Source: Galerina marginata
Taxonomy: Eukaryota > Basidiomycota > Agaricomycetes > Agaricales > Galerinaceae
Length of the DNA stretch: 64,000 nucleotides
Direction of reading: 5' to 3'
NCBI GenBank assembly: GCA_023014335.1
Contig: JAECYW010000015.1
Location: forward strand, 186,001 to 250,000
A program made the translations under genes and the position numbers. Positions 1 to 12,193 of this stretch are shown one piece after another; the first letter of the stretch is position 1; the number at the start of each line of letters is the position of its first letter. Under the pieces are notes generated by a model. It was not told the origin of the DNA, did no database searches, and saw only the letters and a list, made by a program, of their open reading frames with translations.

Positions 1-394
1 CGAACACCTCGTACTTCTCCACAGCCTCTGCGAGAGGCACCAGGACCTTGAACTCCAGATCTTTCAGGTCAGGAGGTCTCTGCGGGTACACGAACTCGAA
101 GAGGATTTCAAGGACCTCGGCTGGCTCCGTGAGGTTCACCACATCCACTCGACCATCGGAGACAATCAACTTTGCAGAGTCGGCACCGGGAAACGCCCCG
201 GTGTGCGCTTCAAGATGCTTGCGGTGTAGACGAAATTTGACGCCGTCGGACGACTGGATAGTCACATCGGCATCGTCAGCATTGACTGGGTTGTTAGTAA
301 AAAGAAGCGGATTAGAGGTCGATTCGGGACTGGCGTAAAGCTGTAGTTACGTACATTTTTCGTGCGTCGATGTTTTGCTTGTGTCAGTCGCCAT
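1..394 (-). CDS. BTB/POZ domain protein, 5' part (runs off the window edge)
   Basis: The minus strand reads a BTB/POZ domain, the fold that mediates dimerisation and Cullin-3 binding. The start is taken at 394-392, giving a 40-nt first exon (394-355), a 69-nt intron (354-286) and a second exon from 285 to the window edge. Splicing joins the frame exactly into the sequence ADDADVTIQSSDGVKF, then the hallmark RLHRKHLEAHTGAF (the L-H-R-x-x-L segment of BTB folds) and later a tyrosine-rich helix ending near position 1. About 108 residues are visible and the C-terminal part lies outside the window. Agaricomycetes carry large BTB families of unknown specific function. Degenerate copies of this exon recur between the neighbouring F-box genes, so this copy looks like the parent or best-preserved member. 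Confidence 0.75.
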
Positions 395-1607
395 CCTGTT
401 ACGGGGTTCAAGGAGTGGAGACAAGTTGTGGAATAAGGAAAAGTGCAGACACCCATCTCACGCGTGTTGTCCTCGTGTCTGTGCCTGTGTGAACATTACA
501 ATCTAATCCCGAATCCGACCGCGATCAGAGAAAAAACGGATCCACTGTTATTGTGTCCTCAAATGTTTTGCGTATTAAGTAAAGTTGAGCATAGATAAGC
601 TGAATGGCCAGTTTTAATTTTTATCCAAGGTTATTTAGTGAGTGTGAGTCCAAGAAGAGCGATTTGAAGGAGTCTGTACGGGCGCCTATTTGTGCCTCGT
701 GACCAAATCCATACTCACAACATGATGACTGGTTATATACGTCCTTGATAATGGACTGAATACGAATTATGTCGTACAAGCCCAGGTGGCACTTCTTGGA
801 AGACGCGAGATTGATATTGGGGTTGTACCATCACAGTGACAGAACAACATCAAAAGTTAGGACCCGGCGCTTATGGGTCATAGTGTTGCAGTACATTTTC
901 AGTCCCTCTAATAAAACGTTTGAGCAAATTTACGTGTTGAGATAAACACACCTCACAAATTAGGACATATCCACGAAAAATACCTCGTAACATCTATCAC
1001 TGCTTCGGCAAGCGATGCTCGAGTCTCAAAAACATGTCCCATGACCGTTGGGTTTGTTTTGGGGTCAAGAAGTTAGAGAGCCCTACCTGGTCCGATAGCA
1101 GGGTAATATCTCAATGAATTTTTCAATTTTTCAATCTATTTCAACTGCTTCGGGTTTTTGGCATGCTCCAGAATTTGCCTCCAGATATTTTCAGTGCAAA
1201 TGGGATTGCGCGTCACCCTTGTCCGAGGATTGGGTTATCAAGTCCAAATCAAGTCAGCATCCGAGCTGTTAGAGTTGACTATCGGGAAAATCGGAGGAAA
1301 AATACATAGGGCTCAGTAGTGTATATACGTGAAGAAAACCCCCATTCACTGGGTAGATCTCATTGTTTTATGGAAAGAAGACGAGTAGGATACATGTTTC
1401 GAAGGTTGTACAAAGGGTTAGGCCTTTAGGCCTTAGGTGCCAACTTCAAAAAATTAGGACACAATCTACACATATATTAACGTGGGACTATGTCCGCAAA
1501 GGGAGACAGTGATCATCGATCCTCCCATGGTCACCAAAGTGCATTTTGCCCCCCGTTTCTCTCGAACGACACTTAGGATCTTCAGCAATCCTGATCAAAA
1601 GGCTAGA
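395..1607. other. Intergenic region with weak BTB relic
   Basis: No intact gene seen. This is the shared upstream region of the BTB gene and the first F-box gene. At about 1140-1290 the minus strand weakly resembles the BTB segment found at 6332-6375 (the stretch reading LEANTG there), but the frame is broken. Much of this stretch is repeated at 3240-4195, including the segment containing the words CAAGCGATGCTCGAGTCTCA. Confidence 0.5.
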
Positions 1608-2859
1608 ATGACCTCCCGATTAACTTCAGGCCATAATCCACCCCTTCAAATGCAACAACTCGCCAAAGCGCCCGCCATCAATACCCAAGGTCTTCCAGCT
1701 CTGCCAGACGAACTGCATCTTGAGATTATCTCTCATTTTTCTTTTCAGCCTGTTCCGTCAAAACAAAAGCGCTGGCCGTCGGAGAAATTCGATGTGAAGG
1801 GTCTTCGGGACAGGCACTTGGCATTGCGCTCCTTGTCACAGACATGCCGTTCGCTACGACCCTTTTACCTGAGATACCTATGGCAGCGTATTGAAGTTTT
1901 CGATGAAATGGAGACTGATAAAGGGGCTCTCGAATTCATTCATGAGTTCGATAGGAGACGTATTGACAACACCAATGTGGACAAGTTATATGTCGAAGAA
2001 TTATCGAGGCAGCTAGAAATTGTCACAATACGAGACTCAAGCCTTGCGCTGCATGTCAAGTTCGTCTTTTCATTTTTTATTTCATGTTTTTCCTGACGAG
2101 GCGGCAGCATCTTGAATCTAACAATCGTGGAGGACTTCGCTGAAACGGTGCTCCCAGAGTTGGGCCGGTGCATAGCTCTCTTGCCGAACCTTCATACAGT
2201 CCAGTTTGACTTCCGCGTTGATATTAATGAGTTGCCTGAAGCCAGAAATGCTCTCATGGCCCATCGATACCCGCATATCCGAACAGCCTGTTTGTCTAAC
2301 TTGGCATATTTTTTCATCGCCTGTTGCCCTAGCGTACGACGCGTACTTGCATACGAACATGTCCTTAAGGTGGGCCTCTTGGAAAATGTTATTCAACACT
2401 GTCCGCAAGTGGAGGTTCTTGAACCTCTGTTCTCTCGAGCCCCCTTGACACGTAGGTTTTTTCCCTCAAGGCTTAGACCTATCTAATCTTAGTTGTTTCC
2501 AGCAATGATATCTAAACTAAAGAATTTACGGGATGTTACTTTAGCCTCTGCCTTCCTTATGGATCGCAAAGTAGGAACCTGAACTCAAAATACTCTTCTC
2601 AGCAGCCAAATTGACCCTTTTCTAGGCAGATCTAGAAGCCCTATCGCAATTACCCCATCTACATACAATCAGGATCAGGGTAGATATCGACGGCTATAGA
2701 TCATATCGCCCTCGCAAAGAGGTTAATACGACATCAGAGGAGGTCAAAGGTTGTGTGAAGTGGGGTCGAAGAATCCTATCCGGTCACGAAACAGGGCAAG
2801 TCCATCGAGTCATCGTGGTCTATAAAGACAGGGAGACCGAAATTAATTCAGAGCCTTGA
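1608..2859 (+). CDS. F-box domain protein, tandem copy 1
   Basis: Four exons (1608-2059, 2108-2451, 2503-2570, 2626-2859) give 365 residues. The F-box lies at about residues 25-85: a LPDELHLEIISHF helix, then LRSLSQTCRSLRPF and the WQRIEVFDEM strand. The remainder looks like leucine-rich repeat-like sequence (for example LPNLHTVQFDF). F-box proteins are substrate adaptors of SCF ubiquitin ligases. The target here is unknown. The start is the ATG in the block shared with copy 2, and a later in-frame ATG at about 1650 is possible. All three introns have GT-AG borders, sit at the same codon phase in all three copies and restore a continuous frame to a shared C-terminus (SEP then stop). This supports a functional gene. 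Confidence 0.8.
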
Positions 2860-4195
2860 AGTTTTTGCATTGAATTGCACTCTTGGCGACACTACCATTT
2901 TTTGTTAGAAGTATTAAAGTGGTTGTCAAATTTGATTACAGCTATAAGTATTTCTTTACGTACATCTTTCGTGCATCTTTTTTTTTTGTTTGTGGTGTCA
3001 GTCATCATCTTAGTACAAGTCCAAGAAGTGAAGACGAGTTGTGGGATAAGAAACCTAATTTCTGACGCGCGTGTGTCTCTGTTTCAGAGAACCGAACCCG
3101 ACCGCGATCGAAGAGAAAATGGATTTATTATTGTTACAATTGTTACAATATGTCATCTATCTACGTCTACAAGGGACTTAGGGTAATTTAAGAAATTAAC
3201 CTCAATAGATCGTTTGTGAAATTAAGAATAAGAATAAGGGTGGTAAGGCGCAGGTTTCGGGTGTTGTATCCTCAGATGTTCTGCCTGAGTATTCATATCT
3301 AAATTTATAATTAGATTCCTAATATTATTTCTGTATGGAATTAACTCGTGAGTCTAAGGTGAGCGATCTACATGTGCGCCTATTTGTACCTCGGGAGAAA
3401 ATCTGTTCTCATAACGTGATGACTGGTTGTAGACTACACGTCCTTGACAAAGGATTTAAAAACCGAATTTGCACTACAACCACATAGCAGAAGGCACAGA
3501 CGATAAACCATGGCTGTGCCTAGATTCAGATTGGACTTGGTGCCAGCACTGGGTCGGGTTAAGCACTTTGTGACCCGGCGCTTATGTGTCATAGTGCTGC
3601 AACACATTTTCAGTCCTTCTAGGAAAACATCTTAAGCAGGTTTACGTGTTGAGATAAAAATATTGGACAAGTTGGGACGTATACGCGAAAAAGACCTCGC
3701 ATTTATCACTGCTTCGGCAAGCGATGCTCGAGTCTCAAGAACATGTCCCATGCCCGTTGGGGTTGTTTTGGGGTCAAGAACTTAGAGAGCCCTACCTGGT
3801 CCAATAGCAGGGTAATATCTAAATGAATTTTTGAATTTTTGAATCCATTTCAACTGCTTCGGGTTTTTGGCATGCTCCAGAATTTGCCTCCAGATATTTT
3901 CGGTCAAATGGTATTGCGCGTCACCCTTGTCCGAGGGAGGATTGGGTTATCAAGTCCAAACCAAGTCAGCATCCGAGTTGTTAGAGTTGACTATCAGGAA
4001 AATCGGGGGAAAAATAGGGCTCAGTGGTGTATATACGTGAAGGAAAGCCCGAGTCTCTGGGTAGATCAAAGGGGTTAAAATTAGGACACAACTTATTAAC
4101 GTGAGACTATGTTCGCAAAGGGAGAAAGTGATCATCGATCCTCCCATGGCTACCAAAGCGCATTTTGCCCCCGCAATCCTCATGATAAGGCTAGA
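2860..4195. other. Intergenic, decayed BTB sequence
   Basis: This repeats the stretch upstream of F-box copy 1. The part at about 2950-3080 resembles the 5' region of the BTB gene at 341-480, including the words TACGTACAT and TTTCGTGC, but no open frame survives. The part at 3830-3990 matches 1130-1290. I see no intact gene. Confidence 0.5.
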
Positions 4196-5444
4196 ATGAC
4201 CTCACGATTAACTTCAGACCATAATCCACCCCTTCAAATGCAACAGCTCGCCAAAGCGCCCGCCATCAATACCCAAGATCTTCTAACTCTGCCAGACGAT
4301 CTGCATCTTGAGATTATCTCTCATTTTTCTTTTCAGCCCGTGCCGTCAAAGGAAAAGGACTGGTCGGAGACATTCGATGTGAGGGGTCTTCGGGACAGGC
4401 ACTTGGCATTGCGCTCCTTGTCGCAGACATGCCGTTCACTACGACCCTTTTACCTGAGATACCTATGGCAGCGTATTGAAGTTTTCGATGAAATGGAAAC
4501 TGATAAAGGGGCTCTCGAATTCATTCATGAGTTCGATACGAGACGTAGTGAGAACACCAATGTGGACAAGTTATATGTCGAAGAATTATCGAGGCAGCTA
4601 GAAATTGTCACAATACGAGACCCAAGCCTTGCGCTGCATGTCAAGTTCGTCTTTTCATTTTTTATTTCATGTTTTTCCTGACGAGGCGGCAGCATCTTGA
4701 ATCTAACAATCGTGGAGGACTTCGCTGAAACGGTGCTCCCAGAGTTGGGCCGGTGCATAGCTCTCTTGCCGAACCTTCATACAGTCCAGTTTGACTTCCG
4801 CCTCGATATTACTGAATTCCCTGAAGCCAGAAATGCTCTCATGGCCCATCGATATCCGCAAATCCGAACGGTCTGTTTGTCTGAATCGGCATATTTTTTC
4901 ATCGCCTGTTGCCCCAGCGTACGTCGCGTAGTGTCATACGAACATCTCCCTGAGTTGGACCTCTTGGAAAATGTTATTCAACATTGTCCGCAAGTGGAGG
5001 TTCTTGATCCTCTGTTTGCTTTAGTCCCCTTGACACGTAGGTTCTTTCCATCAAGACTTGGACCTATCTAATCTCAGCTGTTGTCAGCAATGATAACTAA
5101 ACTAAAGAATCTACGGGATGTTTCTTTAGACTGTGCCTTCCTTATGGATTGCAAAGTAAGAACCTGAACTCAGAATACTCGTCTCAGCAGCCAAATTGAC
5201 CGTTTCCTAGGCAGATCTGGAAGCCCTATCCCAATTACCCCTCCTACATACAATCAGGATCAGGGTGGATATCGACGGCTATAGGTCATATCGCCCTCGC
5301 AGAGAGGATAATATGACATCAGAGGAGGTTAAAGATTGTGTGGAGTGGGGTCAAAGAATCCTATCCGGTCACGAAACTGGAGACGTCCATCGAGTCATCG
5401 TGGTCTATGAAGACAGGGAGACCGAAATTATTTCAAAACCCTGA
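4196..5444 (+). CDS. F-box domain protein, tandem copy 2
   Basis: Four exons (4196-4644, 4693-5036, 5088-5155, 5211-5444) give 364 residues. Exons 2, 3 and 4 have exactly the lengths seen in copy 1 (344, 68 and 234 nt). The F-box contains LPDDLHLEIISHF and LRSLSQTCRSLRPF. Differences from copy 1 are scattered substitutions plus a one-codon change in exon 1, with no stop or frameshift, so recent duplication with retained coding ability is likely. It is presumably an SCF ubiquitin-ligase adaptor with unknown target. Confidence 0.8.
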
Positions 5445-6797
5445 AGTTTTTGCATTGAATTGTACTCGATATCCTCGTGGCGACACCACCATTTTTTGTT
5501 AGAAGTGTTATGTGAAGTGATTCGCGGTTTTCCGGCGTGGATAGGATAGGATAGTATTGGTGCAATATTAATTTGACCGGGTGTAGATTCAACGCTGGGA
5601 AACCCCCTGGTGTGTACATTTATGTTCTTGCGATGCAGGCGAAATTGCACGCCATCGGATGACTCCGATTCATTGACTCGGTTGTCACCTCAGTCCTCGG
5701 CTCGTTGACTGGGTTATCGGTAACTACTAACGGGGGTTGGTTAGATGTTGAGGTAAGTGAAGGAGTAAAGGGGTTTCAATATTCATATATATAGCATGGA
5801 TGGCCGGTAAATTTTCGGACATATTGACTGCTTGACGTGAACAGCACGGGCGCCTATTTGTGTGCCTCGTGAGCGGTTGGTCGTACACGCCTTCGACAAC
5901 GGACTAACAACCCAATATGGAATACAACCGCCCAGCACTGGGCAGGCACTTTTTGGAAGACGCGAAATCGATATTTGAGTTGTATCATCAGATTCACATG
6001 TACAGGACAACATCAAGAGTCACGATGCGGCGTGAGTCATAGTGTTGCAACTTGAATAAAATCTTAGTTCTAGCAAACATTTCAGTAGATTTTTCGTGTC
6101 AAGATAGGCATACTATAACTGAATTGGCACATATACACGACCAAAAAAGCCTCGTATATTTCACTGCTTCGACAAGCGGTACTAGAGTCTCAAAACTTAG
6201 CCCCATGCGCGTTGGGTTGGCTTAGGAATACAAGGACCGAGCAGAAGGTAGAAGTCCCTAGCTGGTACGGTAGCCGGGTAATTTCTCGAAGAACGTTTAA
6301 ATCTGGTTTCAAATACTTCTGGGCTCCAGTATTTGCCTCCAGATATTTTCGATGCAAATGGAATTGCACGCCGTCAGTTGGCCATCAGAGTCTGAGCCTC
6401 TGAGGATTCGATTATCAAGTCGGCATCGTTAGAATTGACTGCGGAGTGAAACAGGCTGATGGCGCAATGAGGGCGTATGTAATTGAAGCAAAACCCGCAT
6501 TATCGTTTTATGGAAGGACGAAGTCCAAACAGACGAAGCTTTCATTGAGCAACTTCCAAAAATATAATGATGACGCAATTTGCGAACGTGACCGTGACCT
6601 CCACAACTCCACCCTTGGCCACCAAGTTGGACGAATGTGCTGAGCTGGATACTGTTATAACCGGAGAACATTTTTACACTGCTTCTCTCGACCCACAATT
6701 AGGATACCATAATCCTGATAAAGCATAGAACGACCTCTCGAATAACTTCAAACCACAATCCACACATTCAAACACGACAGCTTGCCAACCTCGCGCC
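5445..6797 (-). pseudogene. Intergenic region with two BTB/POZ relics
   Basis: Two separate minus-strand BTB fragments are readable. At about 5700-5530 the strand encodes QFRLHRKNINVHTRGFPSVE, close to the live BTB gene's RLHRKHLEAHTGAFPG. At about 6440-6300 it encodes DGVQFHLHRKYLEANTG. Neither continues into an open domain, and the flanking frames contain stops. These are decayed copies of the gene at 1-394. The rest holds the promoter of F-box copy 3 and no other recognised gene. Confidence 0.55.
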
Positions 6798-7972
6798 ATG
6801 AATACCCAAGGTCTTCCAGCTCTGCCAGACGACGTGCATCTTGAGATTCTCTCGCATTTTTCGTCTCTGCCCGTTCCAACAGAGCAAGGGCAAGAGGCAG
6901 TTGACGTGAAAGGTCTTCGGGATAGGCACTTGGCACTGCGCTCCCTGTCGCAGACATGCCGTTCGCTGCGACCTTTTTATCTGAGATATCTATGGCAGCG
7001 TATTGAAGTTTTTGACGGAATGGAAACTGATAAAGGGCCTCTCCAATTTGTCGATCTGACTCATCGGAGACGTCGCGGGGAAGTCACCACTATGAACAAG
7101 TTGTATGTCGAGGAACTATCGAGGCAACTGGAAATTGTCACAATACGAGACTCAAGCCTTGCATTGCATGTTAAGTTTGTCGTGTTTTATTTGAATCCAG
7201 TTATTTTTTCTAACAAGGCGGCAGCATCTTAAATCTGACAGTCGTGGAGGACTCCGCTGGAAGCATGCTCCCGGAGTTGGCGCAGTGCATAACGCTCCTG
7301 CCGAATCTTCATACAGTCCAGTTTAACTTCCGGATTGATATTATCATCTTCAATAAAGCCAGAGATGCCTTCAAGGCCCATCGATATCCGCAAATCCGAA
7401 CCGCCTGCTTGTCCTCATCGGCATATTTTTTCATTGCTTGTTGCCCTAACCTACGTCGCGTAATGTCATACAACAATCTCCCTCAGGTGGGCCTCTTGGA
7501 ATATGTTATTCAACATTGTCCGCAAGTGGAGGTTCTTGCTCCTCTGTTCGCTCTAGCCCCCCTAAAACGTAGGCTTTTCCCATCAATCCTTGGAGCTATC
7601 TAATCTTTGTGTGTTCAGGAATGATATCTCCACTAAAAAATTTACGGGATGTTTCTTTAGACTGTAACTTCCTTATGGATCGCAAAGTAAGAACCTGACC
7701 TCGAAATACTCTTCTCAGCAGCCAAATTGAGCCTTTTCTAGACAGATCTAGAAGCCCTATCGCAATTACCCCGCCTACATACCATCAGGATCAGGGTGGA
7801 AATCGACGGCTATAGGTCATATTGCCTTGGCAAAGAGGATAATGTGACTTCAGAGGAGGTTAAAGATTGTGTGGAGTGGAGTCGAAGGATTTTATCCAGT
7901 CACGAAACTAGGGAGGTCCATAGAGTCATCGTGGTCTATAAAGACAGGACCGAAATTATTTCAGAGCCTTGA
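6798..7972 (+). CDS. F-box domain protein, tandem copy 3
   Basis: Four exons (6798-7174, 7225-7568, 7619-7686, 7742-7972) give 339 residues. It is shorter at the N-terminus than copies 1 and 2 because the start is at MNTQGLPALPDDVH. The upstream copies have ATC where this copy has ATG, so their start must lie further upstream. Internal exons are again 344 and 68 nt. It carries the same F-box (LEILSHF, LRSLSQTCRSLRPF) and C-terminus. It is the most diverged of the three, for example a VCNFL-type change near the end of exon 3 and a shortened linker before LYVEELSRQLEIVTIRDSS. Presumed SCF adaptor. Confidence 0.8.
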
Positions 7973-8231
7973 AATTATTGCATTGAAACAGTTATATCTT
8001 TATGGCGATGTTACGGTGCTTGTTGTGAGTGTTAAGGTTTTGCGTCTTAGATAGGGTAGGATGGTAATTGTGCAACATCAATTTCGCCAGTGTATAGGAT
8101 GGGATAGGACGTGGATCGATCTCAGTTTCATTGTATCAAGAAATGGTAAATGCCATAAATATTAGCAGATCCCTTGATGAGAAATCAGATTTAACAAGAT
8201 ATAATTCTACGACGCTTAACAATATCCTGGA

Positions 8232-9337
8232 TTACGATGCTGGTACAGATGCCTTTCTATTCTTCTCAAATGCCTCAACGAGAGCGTCAAAGCTTCTGAT
8301 CTGGTCAAATGCATATCTCTCGTAAATCGCTTCCCTCTTGTATACAACCTCCGCTGTCCGAATCTGAAGACATATCATTAAAAGGAAAAATGCTGGTGAA
8401 GGAAAACATACCAAGACATCGGCGGTTAATCCAGTTATCGGGGATGCGCTAGTTTGAAAGCAGTGGAGGCGGTATGTCATTCCACCTAATGCTTCGACAA
8501 CATAATCAATGTGATGCTAAATAAAATGTCATTAGATACTCGAGTACCTTCCTGCAAGACCGATCACCCATAAAGATAAACTCACATGGTACTTTGACTC
8601 ATATGGCCAGTGTTTGCTTCCATGAGGAACGAGGGACTCGAAATTAGGAGAAAGAGTCGGGTCAAGGAATGCCTCGAGAGGATGAGAGAAAATATGGTCC
8701 ACTTCGCCCTTCCGGGCTTTCAAGACGTCGAGAACGGAGTCGTCTGTGAGGAGAGCGACGACTGGGGCAACAACGAGTTTATGGAATGGATGCAGCTCTA
8801 ATGTCCCCAGTGTATGGATGTGTGGATTGTTTAACGGGAGGGAGACTTCTTCATTGGCCTCTCTGAACTGTCGTTTGGGACAAGTTCAGACTCTCCATAC
8901 CACAGCGTACAGAATGAGAACTGACATACCGCAGTTGCAATAACATCTCCGTTGTCTATATCTTCCATCTTTCCGCCAGGTAAAGAGGTTTGTCCACCAT
9001 GAGTCTTGAGGTGCTTTCCTCTTGTGGTCACAAGGACGCGTAGTTGCCCATCTCGTTCAAACAGAAGCACGAGCACTGCGGCCAACCTTGACGTGGGCCT
9101 AATGTTGTTTCTATTACCGTTTACAAAAAGAAAGCGTGGTATGATTAGCCTTGCTGGGTATTGCACACTGAGGAGACGACTGACGAACAGATATACCGCC
9201 CGTGCTTCCTGCTCTTCTTTCGAAGTCGCGAAGACGTTGGTCAACGCCTTGATGTGGGCTCTGTTCTCTTCGGAGAATAGAGCGACTACTGACTCAGCCG
9301 TCGAGCTCGAGACGGTTTCCGGTGTGTCTTGTTCCAT
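8232..9337 (-). CDS. Nudix hydrolase, CoA diphosphatase type (PCD1/NUDT7-like)
   Basis: Four exons on the minus strand (9337-8930, 8867-8586, 8516-8412, 8363-8232) give 308 residues. The core holds LAAVLVLLFERDG and LPGGKMEDIDNGDVIATA, then FREANEEVSLP. That is a Nudix box with R138-E139-x-x-E142-E143 metal ligands, although the usual glycine two residues after EE is serine here. The arrangement of the T-x-LPGGK stretch before the box matches peroxisomal or mitochondrial CoA diphosphatases, which split CoA into phosphopantetheine and 3',5'-ADP. No clear C-terminal SKL signal is present (it ends PAS), so localisation is unclear. It is transcribed divergently from the caleosin gene across a 546-bp interval. 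Confidence 0.85.
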
Positions 9338-9883
9338 GGATGCGTATGAGGATGTTGGGTCTTAGGCAACCCATAGGCACCCCGTAAGTGTGTTCTGCGG
9401 ACAACAATCATAATGACTGGACCGTGCGCTGTTCACAGGGGTCCCGTCGCCGAACGGGGATAAAATTTCCTAACTCATCCGACATGACCATTGTCCTGCA
9501 CTCAATCCTCGTCAACCCCCTCCTGAAACTACGGTGTGCAAGTAATTTAATGATGATCGACAAACTCTATTCCCTCAGCTTGTGGGATGTCAATACCTTT
9601 ACTACCGTGTCGCAAAGAAATTAACATCCCACAAATGTGAAAGCAAGAGAGGCAAACGCCATTCTCGACATCGAAATCGGCTCTTTACTTTCGCTCAAAC
9701 CTCCTCCGAGTCGCCAGATCTCAGTTCACTAGCCTTCTCTGCGCGATTGTAAATGACATCACAATGTCTGAGTGCCATCACAGACACCGTCATCACTTCC
9801 GACACAACGATTTTTAAGCGCAGACCTTACTCTTGACCACCATCCCCCTCCAAACAAAATACAGCCAGTTAAGAATTTACAAA
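9338..9883. other. Divergent promoter region, Nudix / caleosin
   Basis: A 546-bp interval between two divergently transcribed genes. A CAAT-like word and pyrimidine-rich leader (CTTGACCACCATCCCCCTCC) lie just before the caleosin ATG. No further gene seen. Confidence 0.4.
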
Positions 9884-10752
9884 ATGGTAGCACCAGTCGA
9901 CGGCGCGTCTCCAGCTCCAGGCAAAGGATTTGAACCAGGAAAGAAAAACACCGCGCTCCAGCAGCACGTCGCCTATTTCGACCCAGACGGAGATGGGGTT
10001 ATCTGGCCTACTGATACGTATGTTCGCTCTTTTCAAAACCAATAATGCATCCGTTCTTACTCTTCTTGGGTGATTTTCCAGATACAAGGGCTTTAGGGAT
10101 CTCAAATTTGGCATCTTTTTGTCTCTTCTCTCGATGTTCGTTATCCACGGCGGTTTCTCGTAAGGGCTCGATCCATGTTGAACCTTTCGAGCGCTCAAAT
10201 TTTCATCCAATAGGTATATTACGTCCGGAAGCATATTCCCCGATCCCTTCTTTCGTCTGCAAATAAAGGACATGCACAGGGTAAAGATGAACTGATACCA
10301 AATATTGACCAACTTATATCGTCGATCAGGGAAAGCATGGATCTGACACAGAGGCGTATACTACCGTCGGCGAGTTCGATAACGACAGGTTCAATAACAT
10401 CTTCAATATGTACTCGGCCGAACCGCACACACACCTTACTTTTTCCCAAGGCGTCCGCATGTTGCACGGGAACATGAACCCATTCGATTTCGTGAGTGTT
10501 TACCTCGTCGTCAAGATTGTTCTGCGTTCTTACCTTCCACTTAGTTTGGATGGTTCGCGGCCGCGTTTGAATGGCTCTCGACGTACATTTTGCTTTCACA
10601 GAACAATCCAAAGGGAATACCGAAAGATGACGTCAAGGCTGTTTATAATGTACGTTTTCATTTTCTTCCATGCAAGGGTCCTAACCAAATCTGGATCCTC
10701 AAAACAGGGTTCTGTCTTTTATATAATATCTGGAAGAAAGCCCAAGAATTAG
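9884..10752 (+). CDS. Caleosin (lipid-droplet peroxygenase family)
   Basis: Six coding segments (9884-10017, 10082-10159, 10214-10280, 10330-10491, 10545-10649, 10708-10752) give 196 residues. The single EF-hand is plain: YFDPDGDGVIWPTDTYKGF, with calcium ligands D33, D35, D37 and D44. H28 just before it and H96 in KHGSD are the two histidines that bind haem in the family. A hydrophobic stretch (FGIFLSLLSMFVIHGGFS) with a following proline-containing turn is the membrane hairpin, though the proline knot is weakly conserved. Caleosins sit on lipid droplets or ER and use hydroperoxides to oxidise unsaturated fatty acids. Fungal members are known from ascomycetes and basidiomycetes. The last exon is short and the C-terminal end (GRKPKN) is the least certain part. 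Confidence 0.85.
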
Positions 10753-12193
10753 ACCGCCTGGACGGTACATGGAACGCGACTGAAACATATCACACTGGTT
10801 TTTATTGGGTTTTTACATTTTTCTCACAAGGACTTGGACTATAGTCTTGTTCTTGCCTTGTGACGTCGGCTTTGAATTTGAAGTTATCAAGTATTATTTG
10901 CAGTCATACGACGAGTATCCGCCGAGTGTCAGGTGTTCCAGAACGAGACCAAAAATCTGCGCGACGATCGTACTTCCGTCTATCAGCCCAAAGTGGGGTG
11001 GGGTGGTCATAAGATAAACGCGCACTGTTTGTGCACGCTGCTAAACGATATCCGTGAATTTCTTGCCTGGAATCCGGCCCGTCCTCCAGTCTGGTAATTC
11101 CATTGCTCTGTACATACCCATTGCTGAACAGATTGGGGTACAAATAATATGAAAGTTCTCGAACAGGAGGTTACTATACCTCGACATCGTCTGCCTCTAC
11201 AAGGATTCTTCATGGTACTTGAGGCTGTTACTGTATCAATATGCAACACGTATATTTATTTTGGAGATGGCTTATAATTATCCCCAACCTCTCTCTGCAT
11301 TGTATCTTCAGTACGATATTATCATGGTCCGTCGTTGGACCCAAGCAGGTCCCAGGTTAGCGGCACGAACAGGAGCAGGTTTTCATCTCCGTTCGCATTC
11401 GCGTTCTCTGATTTCATCGGTCTCGTCGGGCAAGGAGAACTCGATCAGTTCCTGGCCATTTTCCATTGGAATCCATAGCAATAACGCGGTTTCGTGTACC
11501 TGTCAGGAAGCAGGAAGCCAACAGGAAGCAGAACCGCGTCGCTGGGCTATTTATAGATGAGCGTCTATTTATAGTTTGTTGCGGTGCTCAGGACACTTTC
11601 AACAGTGAAATATATGCTCATGCTGTGATTGATTCGGGGGGATGAGGCTGGAGAGAAAGCGAGGTACTTCTGTTTCGGCTATTCCTTAGGCGGTGTCAGC
11701 GTCGAATATTAAACCTTGGATTGTTGCAGCGTTGTGCAGAAATGTGCTGACTTGTACCAAGGTAGAATTCCAAATAGAACTTGCATTGCATCGCGCATAG
11801 CATACAATGAGGTGAGCATCCTGAGATCTGGTGCCCTTACTGATGTTCCGGGAGTTGGTCGTAACTTGTAAGGAAAGTCGAAGATATTTGACAGTCGAGT
11901 AGGCAACGAGGCGCGGATGTGATGTGTGGAGGCACTTGCGTAAACGGTGTAAACAATTGTCCTCGAATTTGGATGGGCATTGTCGGGCCTGGGTTTGGGA
12001 AGGGCGTACAAGATAGAATGGGACAATAGATGATCGAAGGGACTTTTTATGCCAGAATGGCCCATTCGATACGAATATGAAGACGCGTCGAAGGGAGAGG
12101 TCGGGCGAAGGCTTTACACATACCTCAATCAATCAATCTCATCCATGCCGAAACGGATATGAGTTTACATTCCAAGTCATGCGTTAATAAAAT
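10753..12193. other. Intergenic region, no recognised gene
   Basis: No gene recognised. A few plus-strand stretches read without stops for 20-30 codons (about 10905-11095), and a 148-codon minus-strand stretch is open at 11686-12132, but neither resembles a known family or continues across plausible splice sites. At about 11503-11532 the heptamer AGGAAGC occurs three times in a row with short spacers. Confidence 0.4.

Larger units (their letters stand above)
341..7972. repeat. Tandem BTB/F-box module, three copies
   Basis: Three consecutive blocks align along their length: about 341-2859, 2941-5444 and 5450-7972. The first two are spaced by about 2588 bp (ATG at 1608 and 4196). Each block starts with sequence resembling the 5' region of the BTB gene and ends with an F-box gene. 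The F-box parts stay intact while the BTB parts after the first are broken. The third copy is the most diverged, which suggests it split off earlier than the other two. Confidence 0.7.

Noticed and set aside
683..5870. GCGCCTATTTGTG words in the F-box region as members of the AAGCGCC motif set
   Set aside because: They are part of the repeated BTB/F-box module and differ outside the GCGCC core.
11686..12132. A 148-codon minus-strand open frame
   Set aside because: No recognisable domain, no splice continuation, and an overlapping second frame of similar length. Probably chance.
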